From Chloroflexota bacterium (GTDB lineage Bacteria; Chloroflexota; Limnocylindria; P2-11E): a stretch of DNA of 64,000 nt. Shown piece after piece: positions 9,266-17,616 of the stretch (within the stretch, counting starts at the first letter, position 1; every line of letters starts with the position of its first letter). Below the pieces are notes generated by a model. That model worked only from the letters and a program-made list of their open reading frames with translations. It did not search any database and had not been told where the DNA came from. Made by a program: the position numbers and the translations under genes. The stretch covers positions 1 through 64,000 of the forward strand of contig VBDX01000127.1 in NCBI GenBank assembly GCA_005881885.1, in the 5' to 3' direction.

Positions 9266-10342
9266 ATGGAGCGGTTGCTTCGTTCGCTCGGGTTGGTGGG
9301 AATCCTCATCGTCGGGACCGCTTGCGGGAGTGGCATCGCGATGCCGCTGGCCGAAAGCGATCAGGCGAGTACGCCGGCCGCGCCCGTAGCTCAACAGACC
9401 GAGGCACCGCAACCGGCGCCGGCTCCTCGCGCCGCCTCGGCCCCGCGATCGGCGACCGCGACCCGCTTCCCATATGCCGCGCAGCCCGAATGGCTGCCCA
9501 CGCAGACGAACTACTGGGAAGGCCGCGGCGGCGCTCCGATCGATTACATCGTCATCCATTACACCGCCATCAGCTACGCGCGCACCCTTAGGGCGTTCAG
9601 CATTCGTGCCTCTGATGTGAGCGCGCACTACGTCATCCGTGGAGACGGCCACATTGCGCAGATCGTGGGCGAAGCGGACACCGCCTGGCACGCCGGCAGC
9701 GCCTGGTTCAATCGACATTCCATCGGCATCGAGCTCGAGCTCGATCGCATCACGAATCCCGCCTTCACGCCGGAGCAGTACTACGCCGCCGCGGTCCTCG
9801 CCTGCGCGATCTCAGCCCGCCACGAGATCCCGCTCGATCGCGCGCACGTCGTCGGCCACAACGAAGTCCCGGGAAGCACACACTCCGATCCCGGTCCGAC
9901 GTGGGGATGGCCACACTTCATGTATCTCACAAGCCTCTGCGCGCCGCCGACCGCGTCCACCGTCCATGCGAGCTTCGTCTCTGAGACGGCGTTCCCCGAG
10001 ATTGCCACGCATGAGGCCGCGAGAGTCTCGATCGTCCTGCGCAATACCGGCGCGACGGCGTGGCGCAAGGGCACCTCGCAGGAAGCGCGTCTGGGAATCT
10101 CGAACAACGATCCGCGGCTGGCCTTCCTCGGCGATGGCTGGCCGGCGCCGGATCGCCCGGCGGTCCAGGCCGAGGACCTCGTTCCGCCGGGCGGTGCCGC
10201 CACGTTCAGCTTCGGAGTGAAGGGAACGCGGCCAGGCACCTTCCTGGTCCCGCTACGTGGGGTCGTGGACGGCGCGGCGTGGATGGACGACCTCGGGATC
10301 TACACGGTCATTACCGTTCTCGAGAAGAGCGCCCGCTTCTAA
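9266..10342 (+). CDS. Secreted N-acetylmuramoyl-L-alanine amidase lipoprotein with C-terminal NBR1-like Ig (FW) domain
   Basis: A 358-residue lipoprotein (lipobox VGTAC, then a Pro/Ala/Thr linker). The amidase_2 (PGRP-like) domain spans about residues 75-220. The zinc ligands can be placed in IDYIVIHYTA (first His), the HVVGHNEVPGSTHSDPG segment (second His) and the following Asp-Pro-Gly. It cuts the amide between MurNAc and the stem peptide outside the cell. The C-terminal 110 residues form an Ig-like domain resembling NBR1 FW repeats (IVLRNTGATAWRKG, LVPPGGAATFSF, GVVDGAAWMDDLGIYTVITV). A related domain is in the phosphodiester glycosidase two genes on. AGGAGG directly abuts ATG 9266, so TTG 9275 (9-base spacing) may be the real start. 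Confidence 0.87.
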   Translation: MERLLRSLGLVGILIVGTACGSGIAMPLAESDQASTPAAPVAQQTEAPQPAPAPRAASAPRSATATRFPYAAQPEWLPTQTNYWEGRGGAPIDYIVIHYTAISYARTLRAFSIRASDVSAHYVIRGDGHIAQIVGEADTAWHAGSAWFNRHSIGIELELDRITNPAFTPEQYYAAAVLACAISARHEIPLDRAHVVGHNEVPGSTHSDPGPTWGWPHFMYLTSLCAPPTASTVHASFVSETAFPEIATHEAARVSIVLRNTGATAWRKGTSQEARLGISNNDPRLAFLGDGWPAPDRPAVQAEDLVPPGGAATFSFGVKGTRPGTFLVPLRGVVDGAAWMDDLGIYTVITVLEKSARF

Positions 10343-10352
10343 AAACGGGCGC
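10329..10352 (+). other. GC stem-loop spanning the amidase stop codon
   Basis: GCGCCCG and CGGGCGC pair around a loop that contains the TAA stop and a run of A. There is no T-run on either side. It could protect the mRNA end or reduce readthrough into the yceI-like gene; termination is uncertain. Confidence 0.3.
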
Positions 10353-10558
10353 GCGACGCGTTGCGCGATGGAGGTCGCGCAAGGCGCCGATCTCGCCGCC
10401 CGTGGTGCAGGTCGTGGTGGATCATCAGTTCCCAGAACAATTCGTCGTCGGTCAGCGGTTATGAGGCCCTTCTTATGGAATTGTTAGACCTCGCTTGAGC
10501 CGCTTTCATGATCCGCTCGTAAAGTCAGCGGAACACGCCTCATTGAGGAGTACCCCGA

Positions 10559-11263
10559 GTGAAGAACCCTGCATCCGCTCGTCCCATCGCGGTCGCCGCC
10601 CTCGCGAGCTTCCTGGCGGCGGCGTGCGGCGGATCCGCCTCGCCGGCCACGACGACCTCGACGCCCACGCCGTCGACGACGACGACCGCGACGCCGGCTG
10701 CGACCACAGCGGCGTCGGCCAGCGTTTGGACGGTGAGCGACAAATCGAAAGCCACCATTCGCGTTCGCGAGCAGCTTGTCGGCGTCAGCCTCCCATCCGA
10801 CGCCGTGCTCACCGCGACCGGCGCGATCGGGTCGTTCGACCTGAACGGCGATGGCACATTCGCATCGGGATCGAAGATCAGCTTCGACGTCAGCACGCTC
10901 TCGAGCGATGAGCGCAATCGCGACAGCTTCATCAAGCAGGACACCTTGCAGGTCCGCCAGTTTCCCAAGGCCGAGTTCGTGCCCACAAAGGTGAGCGGGC
11001 TCTCCCTGCCGCTCGCGACGAACGGCAGCTTCACGTTCACACTGACCGGCAACATGACCATCCGCGGCAAGACCAAGGAGGTCACGTTCGACGTCGTGGC
11101 CAAGCGCGACGGCAGCGATCTCACCGCCACCGCCACGGCGAATCCCAGTTGGAAGTTCGGCGACTTCGGTATGACCGCGCCATCGGTGCCGCTCCGCGTC
11201 GTGAGCGTGACGGACGAGATTCGCGTGACCATCGATCTGGTCGCGACGGGACCGAAGAGCTAG
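10559..11263 (+). CDS. YceI-family lipocalin-like lipoprotein
   Basis: A 234-residue lipoprotein: signal peptide with lipobox LAAACGG, then a Thr/Pro/Ala-rich linker (about 25-55), then a YceI domain. The domain shows WTVSDKSKATIRVREQLV, SFDLNGDGTFASGSKISFDVSTLSSDERNRDSF (family-typical 'D...RD.F' stretch) and GNMTIRGKTKEVTFDV. YceI proteins are lipocalin-fold barrels that bind polyisoprenoids or amphiphiles, and are often stress-induced. Start GTG 10559 has GAGGAG 8 bases upstream. It stands alone between two FW-domain secreted enzymes. Confidence 0.9.
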   Translation: MKNPASARPIAVAALASFLAAACGGSASPATTTSTPTPSTTTTATPAATTAASASVWTVSDKSKATIRVREQLVGVSLPSDAVLTATGAIGSFDLNGDGTFASGSKISFDVSTLSSDERNRDSFIKQDTLQVRQFPKAEFVPTKVSGLSLPLATNGSFTFTLTGNMTIRGKTKEVTFDVVAKRDGSDLTATATANPSWKFGDFGMTAPSVPLRVVSVTDEIRVTIDLVATGPKS

Positions 11264-11369
11264 GACCTGTAGCTCGACGGTAGCAACTTGGACTACCGAA
11301 GCATCATCAGATCGGCGCATGACTCTGGCGTTCGTATTGCCGCGGCGCGACCGGCGTTAGCCGTGAAGA

Positions 11370-12680
11370 GTGGGATTGCGGGTGCTCGCGCCGTTGGCGG
11401 TCGTCGCCCTCATGGTGAGTTGGCTCGGTGGTCCATTGCCGATCGCGCGTGCCGCGACCGCGGCTGCGACATGCAGCGGTAGCACCGGACCTGGTATCCC
11501 GCCGCCGGCGAGCCTTCCCGCGGGGATCGGCGGATTCCACGCGCAGTGGTACGGGCAGAGCGGATATCCCACGCTCTGTCCCGGGCAGCGTTCGACGGCG
11601 ACGGTCGCCTACTACAACAGCGGATCGCTGGGATGGGTGAGCGGGCGCATGGGCGAGGTCGCGTATCTGGGGACGTGGGGTCCGGAGCCGGGACAGGATG
11701 CGGCGAGCCCGCTGGGCGGCGATGGCGCGCTCGGTTCTCCGGCGACGGGATGGCCGCGCTACAACCGCATCGCCATGCAGCCGGCCGCGTACGTCGGGCC
11801 CGGCCAGGTCGCCTGGTTCCAGTTCACGATCCAGGCGCCCGCCACGGCCGGTTACTACCGCCTCTATCTGCGTCCGCTCGTCGAAGGCGCGACCTGGATG
11901 GAGGACTTCGGCGTGTTCTGGCTCGTCACCGTCCTCAACGCCGATGGCACCCCGCCGACTCCCGCGCCGAGCGGAACCGGGTACAGCTTCCAGAACGTCG
12001 CGACGGTGCGCGGCACGTTCGGCGTGCACCTCATCAAGGAGCGGCTCTCCGACGTCACGGTGAAGACGTTGACGGCGAACAGCACGGACTGCTTCAACAA
12101 TTGCCCGGCCAAACCGCTCGCCCAATACGCACTCGAGAACGCCGCGTACGCCGGCATGAATGGCACATATCTTTGCCCGCCGGACTACGCGGACTGTGCA
12201 AGCAAGGTGAACTCGTACGAGTACGCCGTGTTCAACAGCGTGCTGCGCAAGTGGCTCAATCCGCGCGCGATCAACAGCCAGAACGGTCTCGCGGTCTGGA
12301 ACGGCGCGACGCCCACGTTCTACCGCCGCGGCGCCACCTACGCACAAAGCTCCGCGTCGCAGACCCCGCCCACCGCGGCGATCTCGAACTATCCGCTCCT
12401 GCTCCAAGGCGGCGCGGTCGTCGACTCGACCGCCGAGCAGAGCCCTACGCAAATGCTGCGCGGCACCAAGGGCGCGATCGGCGTCGACGGAACGTACGTG
12501 TACCTGGCGATCGTCACCGGAGCCACCATGACCGAGTCGGCGTTTGCGCTCCAGGCGCTCGGCGTAAGGGACGCGCTCAATCTCGACGGCGGCGGCACCG
12601 CCGCGATGTGGATCGGCGGTTCGTACAAGGTCGGCCCCGGCCGCCAGCTCCCGAACGCGGTGCTCTTCACCAAACCGTAG
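11370..12680 (+). CDS. Secreted phosphodiester glycosidase (NAGPA/DUF2233) with N-terminal NBR1-like Ig domain
   Basis: A 436-residue exported protein with a signal peptide ending near ARAATAAA. Residues about 50-190 form an FW/NBR1-like Ig domain (GGFHAQWYGQSGYPTLCPGQ, YNSGSLGWVSG, PLVEGATWMEDFGVFWLVTV). The C-terminal half is the NAGPA phosphodiester glycosidase domain: AAYAGMNGTYLCPPDYADC, GAIGVDGTYVYLAIVTGA and ALGVRDALNLDGGGTAAMWI, the family's Asp-Gly-Gly-Gly signature. Such enzymes cleave GlcNAc-1-phosphodiesters and may act on cell-wall glycopolymers here. Start GTG 11370 has GAAGAG upstream. The WM-D/E-D-x-G-x-F/Y motif matches the neighbouring amidase's Ig domain. Confidence 0.87.
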   Translation: MGLRVLAPLAVVALMVSWLGGPLPIARAATAAATCSGSTGPGIPPPASLPAGIGGFHAQWYGQSGYPTLCPGQRSTATVAYYNSGSLGWVSGRMGEVAYLGTWGPEPGQDAASPLGGDGALGSPATGWPRYNRIAMQPAAYVGPGQVAWFQFTIQAPATAGYYRLYLRPLVEGATWMEDFGVFWLVTVLNADGTPPTPAPSGTGYSFQNVATVRGTFGVHLIKERLSDVTVKTLTANSTDCFNNCPAKPLAQYALENAAYAGMNGTYLCPPDYADCASKVNSYEYAVFNSVLRKWLNPRAINSQNGLAVWNGATPTFYRRGATYAQSSASQTPPTAAISNYPLLLQGGAVVDSTAEQSPTQMLRGTKGAIGVDGTYVYLAIVTGATMTESAFALQALGVRDALNLDGGGTAAMWIGGSYKVGPGRQLPNAVLFTKP

Positions 12681-12763
12681 CGGAGCTCGCTCGGTCGTCG
12701 CGCATCCGGTTCAGGGTTCAGGCGTAGTGTGTCCCCTGAGTTAGTAGCAGGGGAGGACAGGCC

Positions 12764-13267
12764 GTGCCAAAGCATCCAGTCACGCATTTCGAGGTGAACG
12801 CGCGCGACGCGAAGGCGCAGCAGAAGTTCTACGCGGACCTCTTCGGTTGGGGCATCGACACGAACAATCCCCAGGACTACGGGATCATCGACACAAAGAC
12901 GAAGGGGCACGGCATCAACGGGGGCATCGGCGCGAGCCAGGACGGCCGCAACTGGATCACGTTCTACGTCGAGACGCCCGATCCGGCGCAGACCTTGAGC
13001 AAGGTCGAGCGGCTAGGCGGGCGGACGGTGATGCCGCCGATGGACATGGCGGGACTCACCTATGCGCTCTTCGCGGATCCCGAGGGCAACGTCATCGGTC
13101 TCGCGAAGATGACGAACGGGCAGCAACAGTCGCAACCCACGAACGGCGCGAAGGCCGCGACGAAGACCGCGAAGAAGACCTCGACCGCGCGGAAGAAGAC
13201 GACGGCGCGGAAGAAAACGACGGCGCGGGCGTCATCGACTCGGAGGCGGACGGCGAAGCGCCGCTAG
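12764..13267 (+). CDS. VOC (glyoxalase-like) protein with histone-H1-like basic tail
   Basis: A 167-residue protein. Residues 1-120 form a VOC/glyoxalase fold: MPKHPVTHFEVNARDAKAQQKFYADLFGWGID, ITFYVETPDPAQTLSKVERLGG and YALFADPEGNVIGL. Residues about 128-167 are a Lys/Ala/Thr/Arg tail with repeated KKTTAR units, like histone H1 or mycobacterial nucleoid proteins, and could bind DNA or RNA. Start GTG 12764 has GGGAGG 7 bases upstream. The stop codon shares CTAG with the convergent NTF2-like gene. Enzymatic substrate unknown. The tail may tie a small metalloenzyme to the nucleoid. Confidence 0.87.
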   Translation: MPKHPVTHFEVNARDAKAQQKFYADLFGWGIDTNNPQDYGIIDTKTKGHGINGGIGASQDGRNWITFYVETPDPAQTLSKVERLGGRTVMPPMDMAGLTYALFADPEGNVIGLAKMTNGQQQSQPTNGAKAATKTAKKTSTARKKTTARKKTTARASSTRRRTAKRR

Positions 13268-13599
13268 TTCGCGGCGCGTAGCTCGAACGTGAGCCGGCGG
13301 ATGCGTTCGCCGTCGGTCTCGAAGTGCCAGGTCGTGTAGTTGGCGAAGATGCCGGGAGCGCGGGTCAGGGTCGTGACGCGCACGTCCGTCCCCTCCTCCT
13401 TCTCTTCGCGCAGGCTCTGCACGAGCTCCGACGGAGCCATGCGGATCATCTGACGGACGCCGTCGCGTCCCTGGAAGGGCACGGGGACGCCGGGGATCGT
13501 CACGACGACGTCGTCCGCGCAAAGTGCGGCCGCGGCGTCCGCGTCGCGCGATTGCACCGCCTGCACGAATGAGCGCGCGACGTCGAGTGAGTTGCCCAT
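13264..13599 (-). CDS. SnoaL/NTF2-like protein
   Basis: A 111-residue single-domain cone-shaped alpha+beta barrel protein. MGNSLDVARSFVQAVQSRDADAAAALCADDVVVTIPG is the typical helix-helix-strand opening of the SnoaL-like polyketide-cyclase/NTF2 superfamily, and FANYTTWHFETDGERIRRLTFE forms the last strands. Members range from isomerases to non-catalytic binding proteins, so no reaction is assigned. Its TAG shares CTAG with the VOC gene. Confidence 0.78.
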   Translation of the reverse strand: MGNSLDVARSFVQAVQSRDADAAAALCADDVVVTIPGVPVPFQGRDGVRQMIRMAPSELVQSLREEKEEGTDVRVTTLTRAPGIFANYTTWHFETDGERIRRLTFELRAAN

Positions 13600-13638
13600 G
13601 CTCGGATGCTAGTAGTCACCGAGCGGTGCGTCCTCTCC

Positions 13639-13667
13639 TTGACCGACCTTTACGCCGGAACTAGCCT
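13639..13667 (+). promoter_or_regulatory. Candidate sigma-70-type promoter of the cox operon
   Basis: TTGACC and TAGCCT are separated by 17 bases, about 125 bases upstream of coxS and downstream of the divergent NTF2-like start. The -35 box matches the consensus well and the -10 box only partly. It is the best promoter-like element in the 193-base gap. Confidence 0.35.
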
Positions 13668-13792
13668 GAGGCCGCCTTTTTTCCGAGGCGGGGAGCATCA
13701 AGGGGGCGGCCATGTTCAGAGGTCTCTTGCATGCACACCCTCCGCCGCTCCAGGCATCGTCGAGCGACGAACGGCGCGGTAGGAGGTAGGAA

Positions 13793-14299
13793 ATGGCGCA
13801 GGCGATCACGGTCACGGTCAACGGGACGAAGCGGACCAAGGACGTCGAACCTAGTCAGCTTCTCGTCGAGCTCCTCCGCGACACGCTTGGGCTCACCGGC
13901 ACACACGTCGGCTGCGACACCAGTCAGTGCGGCGCCTGCACCGTCCTCGTCGACGGCCGCGCGACGAAGTCCTGCACGATCCTCGCGGTCCAGACCGACG
14001 GCGCCGAGGTCGTGACCGTCGAAGGCCTCGCCAAGAACGGCGAGCTCCATCCGGTCCAACGCGCATTCGCGAGCGAACACGCGCTCCAGTGCGGCTTCTG
14101 CACCCCGGGCTTGATGATCACCGCCGTCGACTTCCTCGCCCGCAACGCCTCGCCGAGCGATGCCGAGATACGCCACGCGATCGAGGGCAACCTCTGCCGC
14201 TGCACCGGCTACCACAACATCGTGAACGCCATCAGGTCCGCAGCCGCAATGATGACGATGAGCGCACAGTCGAAGGTCGCCGCGGAGGTGAAGCGATGA
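13793..14299 (+). CDS. coxS: Carbon-monoxide-dehydrogenase-type small subunit, (2Fe-2S)-binding
   Basis: A 168-residue iron-sulfur subunit of a molybdenum hydroxylase. The plant-ferredoxin-like N-terminal domain carries [18 protein letters not shown] and a later Cys (type II 2Fe-2S). The helical C-terminal domain carries [13 protein letters not shown] and [14 protein letters not shown] (type I 2Fe-2S near the Mo centre). All eight expected cysteines are present. AGGAGG lies 6 bases before ATG 13793. Its TGA overlaps the ATG of coxL (ATGA). The order S-L-M and the CoxL motif mark this as a form II (BMS) cluster. Confidence 0.93.
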   Translation: MAQAITVTVNGTKRTKDVEPSQLLVELLRDTLGLTGTHVGCDTSQCGACTVLVDGRATKSCTILAVQTDGAEVVTVEGLAKNGELHPVQRAFASEHALQCGFCTPGLMITAVDFLARNASPSDAEIRHAIEGNLCRCTGYHNIVNAIRSAAAMMTMSAQSKVAAEVKR

Positions 14300-16656
14300 C
14301 CACTGCCACGACGACGACCTACATCGGGACGCGCCTCCAGCGCAAGGAAGACCCGCGCCTCATCACCGGCAGCGGCCTGTTCACGGACGATGTGACGCTC
14401 CCGGGGATGGTCTACGTGAGCCTGGTCCGCAGCCCGCACGCCCATGCGCGGATCCGGCGCATCGACACGTCAGCGGCGACGAAGGAGCCCGGCGTGGTCG
14501 CGGTGCTGACCGGTAAGGACCTCGAGGCCACCGGCGTGTTGCCTGTCTTCATCTCGGTCCCAAAGCAGAGCACCTCGAAGCACATGCCGATCGCGACCGA
14601 TAAGGTCCGGTACGCCGGCGATGCCGTCGCGGCGGTCGTGGCCGAGACCCGCGACGCCGCGAAGCGCGCGGCGGACGCAGTCACGGTGGATTACGAGCCG
14701 CTCCCCGTCGTGGTCGACGCGACCAAGGCGCTCGAGCCGGGCGCGCCGATCGTCAACGAGGAGCTCGGGACGAACCTCGTCTTCACCTATCCGGTGAAGG
14801 GCGGGGACATCGACAAGGCCTTCGGGGACGCCGAAGTGAAAGTCTCTCTGCACTTAGTGAACCAGCGTCTCATCGCGAACGCGATGGAGCCCCGCTCGGC
14901 CGCAGCCAAGTTCGAGGCAGGAGAGCTCACGCTCTGGTCGACGACGCAGATCCCACACTTCGTACAGCTCATCGCCTCGCTGAACCTCGGGCTCTCGCAG
15001 AACAAGGTGCGCGTGATCGCGCCTGAGGTCGGCGGTGGGTTCGGCAGCAAGCTGCAGGTCTATGCCGAGGAGCTCCTGGTCGGGCACCTCGCGAAGACCC
15101 TCGGCCGCCCGGTGAAGTGGACCGAGGAGCGGCGTGAGGGATACCTCGCCACGGTGCATGGGCGCGATCTCGTAGGGGACATCGAGGTCGCCGCGAAGCG
15201 CGACGGCACCATCCTTGGGGTCCGCATCCGAACCGTGGCGAACATGGGCGCTTATTTACAGGCGTTCGCCCCGGTGAGCGCGACGATCCTTCACGCGTTC
15301 ATCATTCCCGGCCCGTACATCATCCCGGCGTTCGACATCGAGATCCGCGGCGCATATACGAACACGACGCCGGTGGATGCCTATCGCGGAGCCGGCCGTC
15401 CCGAGGCCATCTACGCGATGGAGCGCGCGATCGATCGCCTGGCCGACGAGATCGGCATGGACCCTGCGGAGGTCCGGCGAAAGAACTTCATCCCGCCTGA
15501 CGCCTTCCCGTTCAACACGATCACCGGCATCACCTACGACAGCGGCAACTACGCCCCCGCGCTCGATCGCGCCCTTGCCATGGCCGACTACAAAGGGTTC
15601 GAGAAGCGTCGCGCCGAATCGAAGGGCCGCGGCAACTACCGGGGTATCGGGATCTCGAGCTACGTCGAGATCTGCGGCCTCGCGCCGTCGAAGGCGAACT
15701 CAGCTCTCGGCGTGGGCTGGGGAGGCTACGAAAGCGCGCGCATCCGCGTCCATCCGACGGGAGCGGTGCAGGTCTTCACCGGCACGTCTCCGCACGGTCA
15801 GGGCCACGAGACCTCCTGGTCGCAGATCGCGGCCGACGCCCTCGGGATCAGCCCGAACGACATCGAGGTCCGGCACGGCGACACGTTCGAGTCGCCGGGC
15901 ATGGGGGTCGGCACGTTCGGGAGCCGCAGCCTTCCGGTGGGCGGCATCGCCGTGCACAAAGCCGCGGAGAAGATCCGCGAGAAGGTCATCCAGATCGGCG
16001 CGCATCTGCTCGAGGCGTCGCCCGACGACGTCGTCATCGAGGGCGGCAAGGTCTTCGTGAAGGGCGTCCCCGAAAAGGCGAAGAACTTCGGCGACGTCTC
16101 CATGGCGGCGTACGTTGCGAACAATCTGCCGGCGGGCATGGAGCCGGGGCTCGAAGCGACGGTCTATTACGACCCGCCGAACTTCACGTTCCCCTTCGGC
16201 ACGCACGTCGCCGAGGTCGAGATCGACGGCGAGACCGGCGCAGTGGAGCTCGTGCGCTACTCGGCGTGCGACGACTGCGGCCGCCAGATCAATCCGATGA
16301 TCGTCGAGGGGCAGCTCCATGGCGGCATCGCGCAGGGCATCGGGCAGGCGCTTTACGAGGGCGCGGTCTACGACGACAACGGCCAGCTGCTCTCGGGAAG
16401 CATGATGGAGTACCACGTCCCGACCGCCGAAGACGTGCCCGCGTTCAAGCTCGACCACACGGTCACGCTCACGAAGACGAACCCGCTCGGCGTGAAGGGC
16501 GTTGGCGAGGCGGGCACGATCGGCTCGACGCCAGCGGTGGTCAACGCCGTGATCGACGCGCTCTCGCCGCTCGGGATCAAGCACCTCGACATGCCGCTCA
16601 CGCCGGAGAAGATCTGGCGGGCCACCCTGAAGTCCAAGGGGGAGGGAAAGCGATGA
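14296..16656 (+). CDS. coxL: Form II carbon-monoxide-dehydrogenase-like large subunit (molybdopterin-binding)
   Basis: A 786-residue catalytic subunit binding molybdopterin cytosine dinucleotide. The hammerhead domain opens with [25 protein letters not shown]. Mo-domain signatures follow: [49 protein letters not shown] and [17 protein letters not shown] with the catalytic Glu. The active-site loop reads AYRGAGR, the form II signature, not AYxCSFR of true form I CO dehydrogenase, so the Cu-binding Cys is missing. CO oxidation is possible but unproven, and an aldehyde or purine-like substrate is an alternative. The start is ATG 14296, overlapping the coxS stop; the longer track frame is a fusion with noncoding sequence. 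Confidence 0.92.
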   Translation: MTTATTTTYIGTRLQRKEDPRLITGSGLFTDDVTLPGMVYVSLVRSPHAHARIRRIDTSAATKEPGVVAVLTGKDLEATGVLPVFISVPKQSTSKHMPIATDKVRYAGDAVAAVVAETRDAAKRAADAVTVDYEPLPVVVDATKALEPGAPIVNEELGTNLVFTYPVKGGDIDKAFGDAEVKVSLHLVNQRLIANAMEPRSAAAKFEAGELTLWSTTQIPHFVQLIASLNLGLSQNKVRVIAPEVGGGFGSKLQVYAEELLVGHLAKTLGRPVKWTEERREGYLATVHGRDLVGDIEVAAKRDGTILGVRIRTVANMGAYLQAFAPVSATILHAFIIPGPYIIPAFDIEIRGAYTNTTPVDAYRGAGRPEAIYAMERAIDRLADEIGMDPAEVRRKNFIPPDAFPFNTITGITYDSGNYAPALDRALAMADYKGFEKRRAESKGRGNYRGIGISSYVEICGLAPSKANSALGVGWGGYESARIRVHPTGAVQVFTGTSPHGQGHETSWSQIAADALGISPNDIEVRHGDTFESPGMGVGTFGSRSLPVGGIAVHKAAEKIREKVIQIGAHLLEASPDDVVIEGGKVFVKGVPEKAKNFGDVSMAAYVANNLPAGMEPGLEATVYYDPPNFTFPFGTHVAEVEIDGETGAVELVRYSACDDCGRQINPMIVEGQLHGGIAQGIGQALYEGAVYDDNGQLLSGSMMEYHVPTAEDVPAFKLDHTVTLTKTNPLGVKGVGEAGTIGSTPAVVNAVIDALSPLGIKHLDMPLTPEKIWRATLKSKGEGKR

Positions 16657-17522
16657 TCACGCACCCCTTCAGCTATCAGGCCCCCTCGACGATCGAGGAA
16701 GCGATCGCGACACTCGGTCGTTCCCGTGACGGCAAGGTGCTGGCTGGCGGGCACAGCCTCCTTCCGCTCATGAAGCTCGGGCTGGCACAGCCCGACACGC
16801 TTGTCGATATCCGCAAGATCGCATCGCTCCGCGACATCCGCGCCGAAGCCGACGGGACGATCGTGGTCGGCACGCTCGCGACGCATCGCTCGATCGCCGA
16901 AGACCGGACGATCGGGGCGAAGCTCGCCGCGCTGGCCGAGGCGGCGGCCGCAGTCGGCGACCCTCAAGTACGCTCGCGCGGCACCATCGGCGGAAGCCTG
17001 GCTCATGCCGATCCCGCGGCCGACGAGCCCGCACCGACTCTCGCGTTCGACGCGATCATCCGCGCGATCGGAAGCAAAGGGAAGCGCGACATCCCGGCGC
17101 GCGAATTCTTCAAGGCCCCGTTCGAGACCGCGCTGGCACCGGGCGAGATCGCCGCCGAGATCCGCTTTCCGGCGCAGCCCGGCCGTACCGGCAGCGCGTA
17201 TCTCAAGTTCCGGCATCCCGCATCGCGGTTCGCCGTGGTCGGGGTCGCGGCGGTGGTGACCGCGAAAGCTGACGGCACCATCGAGCGCGCTGCGATCGGC
17301 GTCACCGGCGCGGCTGAAGCGCCATTCCGCGCGACGGCCGCGGAGCGGGCCATCACCGGCACGAAGGGCGACGCGAAGGCGATCGCCGCGGCGGCCGCGA
17401 AAGCCGCGGAGGGGATGACCACGCTATCGGACCTGGCGGCATCCTCCGAGTACCGGCGTCATCTCGTCAGCGTGTACGCGAAACGCGCGCTGGAGCGCGC
17501 GACGCAGCGCGCCCGAGGCTAG
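16653..17522 (+). CDS. coxM: Carbon-monoxide-dehydrogenase-type medium subunit, FAD-binding
   Basis: A 289-residue flavoprotein subunit that passes electrons from the Fe-S clusters to the acceptor. The N-terminal PCMH-type FAD domain has KVLAGGHSLLPLMKLGLAQP and RSRGTIGGSLAHADPAADEP, both FAD-contact motifs. The C-terminal CO-dehydrogenase flavoprotein domain follows (GSAYLKFRHPASRFAVVGVAAVV). ATG 16653 overlaps the coxL TGA as ATGA, with GGGAGGG 5-11 bases upstream. It completes the S-L-M operon. Confidence 0.93.
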   Translation: MITHPFSYQAPSTIEEAIATLGRSRDGKVLAGGHSLLPLMKLGLAQPDTLVDIRKIASLRDIRAEADGTIVVGTLATHRSIAEDRTIGAKLAALAEAAAAVGDPQVRSRGTIGGSLAHADPAADEPAPTLAFDAIIRAIGSKGKRDIPAREFFKAPFETALAPGEIAAEIRFPAQPGRTGSAYLKFRHPASRFAVVGVAAVVTAKADGTIERAAIGVTGAAEAPFRATAAERAITGTKGDAKAIAAAAAKAAEGMTTLSDLAASSEYRRHLVSVYAKRALERATQRARG

Positions 17523-17537
17523 TCGACCCCAGCACGA

Positions 17538-17574
17538 GCGTGCGCCGGCGCAGGGGGGAAACGCCGGCGCACGC
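17538..17574 (+). other. Perfect 13-bp inverted repeat between coxM and coxD
   Basis: GCGTGCGCCGGCG (17538-17550) and CGCCGGCGCACGC (17562-17574) are exact reverse complements around the loop caggggggaaa. The loop holds a Shine-Dalgarno-like AGGGGGG. No T-run follows. It sits 15 bases after coxM and 43 bases before coxD, so it may separate expression of the enzyme genes from that of the ATPase. Confidence 0.6.
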
Positions 17575-17616
17575 CGATCGATTGGGGCCTCGTACCCCCA
17601 TAGACTTCTGGCGCAC

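Noticed and set aside
11264-11340. tRNA-like text (ctgtagctcgacggtagca) after the yceI-like gene
   Set aside because: No T-arm GTTCGAATC-type sequence, no acceptor-stem pairing and no CCA end; it is part of the leader of the next gene.
13927-14295. Upstream part of the 909-residue track ORF as an extra domain on CoxL
   Set aside because: It is coxS read in another frame; true CoxL begins at ATG 14296.
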